Shown: in pieces, positions 6,531-6,621 of the stretch
Position numbering within the stretch: position 1 is the first letter of the stretch
How the letters are laid out: every line of letters begins with the position of its first letter
NCBI GenBank assembly: GCA_002792395.1
Contig: PFOG01000169.1
Span: 1 to 6,621, forward strand
DNA length: 6,621 bases
Direction of reading: 5' to 3'
Origin: Candidatus Portnoybacteria bacterium CG_4_10_14_0_2_um_filter_44_20
GTDB taxonomy: Bacteria; Patescibacteriota; Minisyncoccia; Portnoybacterales; GCA-002795985
Made by a program: the position numbers and the translations under genes
The notes under the pieces: generated by a model
Seen by the model: only the letters and a program-made list of their open reading frames with translations
Database searches by the model: none
What the model was told of the DNA's origin: nothing

Positions 6531-6621
6531 ATGTTTGATTTTTTCAATCAAAAAACAGCCGTTTTCGGATTAGATCTTTCCGACATCTCCTTGAAAGTTG
6601 CCCAACTGAAGCCGGAGGGGC
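6531..6621 (+). CDS. pilM: Type IV pilus assembly protein PilM (N-terminal fragment, cut by window end)
   Basis: The first 30 codons encode MFDFFNQKTAVFGLDLSDIS, then LKVAQLKPEG. The segment FGLDLSDISLKVAQL is the phosphate-1-type opening strand of actin-like ATPases and matches PilM, the cytoplasmic ring protein that binds the PilN N-terminus and links PilB to the envelope complex. The remainder, and probably pilN and pilO, lie beyond the window. A possible weak ribosome-binding site, GAGG (6515-6518), sits 12 bases before the ATG, further than ideal. The gap after the PilX-like gene is 33 bases with no terminator. The identification rests on a short segment plus operon position, but both agree. 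Confidence 0.88.
   Translation, partial: MFDFFNQKTAVFGLDLSDISLKVAQLKPEG

Noticed and set aside
6534..6552. Inverted repeat TTTGATT/AATCAAA at the start of pilM
   Set aside because: It falls within the Phe-Asp-Phe-Phe-Asn-Gln-Lys codons, is A/T-rich, and is not followed by a T-tract; coding sequence explains it.

Overview
The window is one strand-coherent stretch of a type IV pilus (T4P) assembly operon. Every real gene is on the + strand and the gaps between genes are short (34 bases or fewer, except one of 77). The order is: 3' part of the extension/assembly ATPase pilB (1-1217); a 77-base gap filled by a phased, hairpin-forming repeat (1219-1288); the inner-membrane platform gene pilC (1295-2515); a very large modular prepilin (2550-4385); a GspJ/PilW-like minor prepilin that overlaps it by 4 bases (4382-4993); a large Cys-rich PilX/GspK-like protein (5013-6497); and the first 30 codons of the actin-like pilus gene pilM (6531 to the window end). 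There is no RNA gene, CRISPR array, insertion sequence, intrinsic terminator or convincing promoter.

Organism: the gene order pilB-pilC-prepilins-pilM, moderate GC content by eye, nearly absent Shine-Dalgarno sequences, and the protein styles point to a candidate-phyla-radiation (Patescibacteria/Parcubacteria-like) bacterium. The telling styles are the 'EAGINYYRWHL', 'LLNDNVWAG' and 'SNGGIRMDGT' motifs of the PilX-like protein and the carboxypeptidase-regulatory-like modules on a prepilin. This is inference from remembered family style, not from a search. UGA is used as a stop (end of the large prepilin gene), which argues against the recoded lineages Gracilibacteria and Absconditabacteria.

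How the genes work together: PilB hydrolyses ATP in the cytoplasm and drives PilC in the membrane, which feeds processed prepilins into a growing filament; PilM (normally with PilN and PilO just downstream) links the cytoplasmic ATPase to the envelope. The three prepilin-like proteins follow the order I-like, J-like, K-like of the minor pseudopilins that form the tip complex in type II secretion and T4P systems. Two of the three carry unusually large extracytoplasmic regions, so the cassette looks like a decorated, probably adhesive pilus tip. No small major pilin, no PilT retraction ATPase and no prepilin peptidase gene lies in this window.

The least ordinary DNA is the pilB-pilC gap: an 8-base unit, CGCnGAAC, occurs four times forward and three times in reverse complement, spaced 9-12 bases apart, and folds into one long imperfect hairpin ending six bases before the TTG start of pilC.
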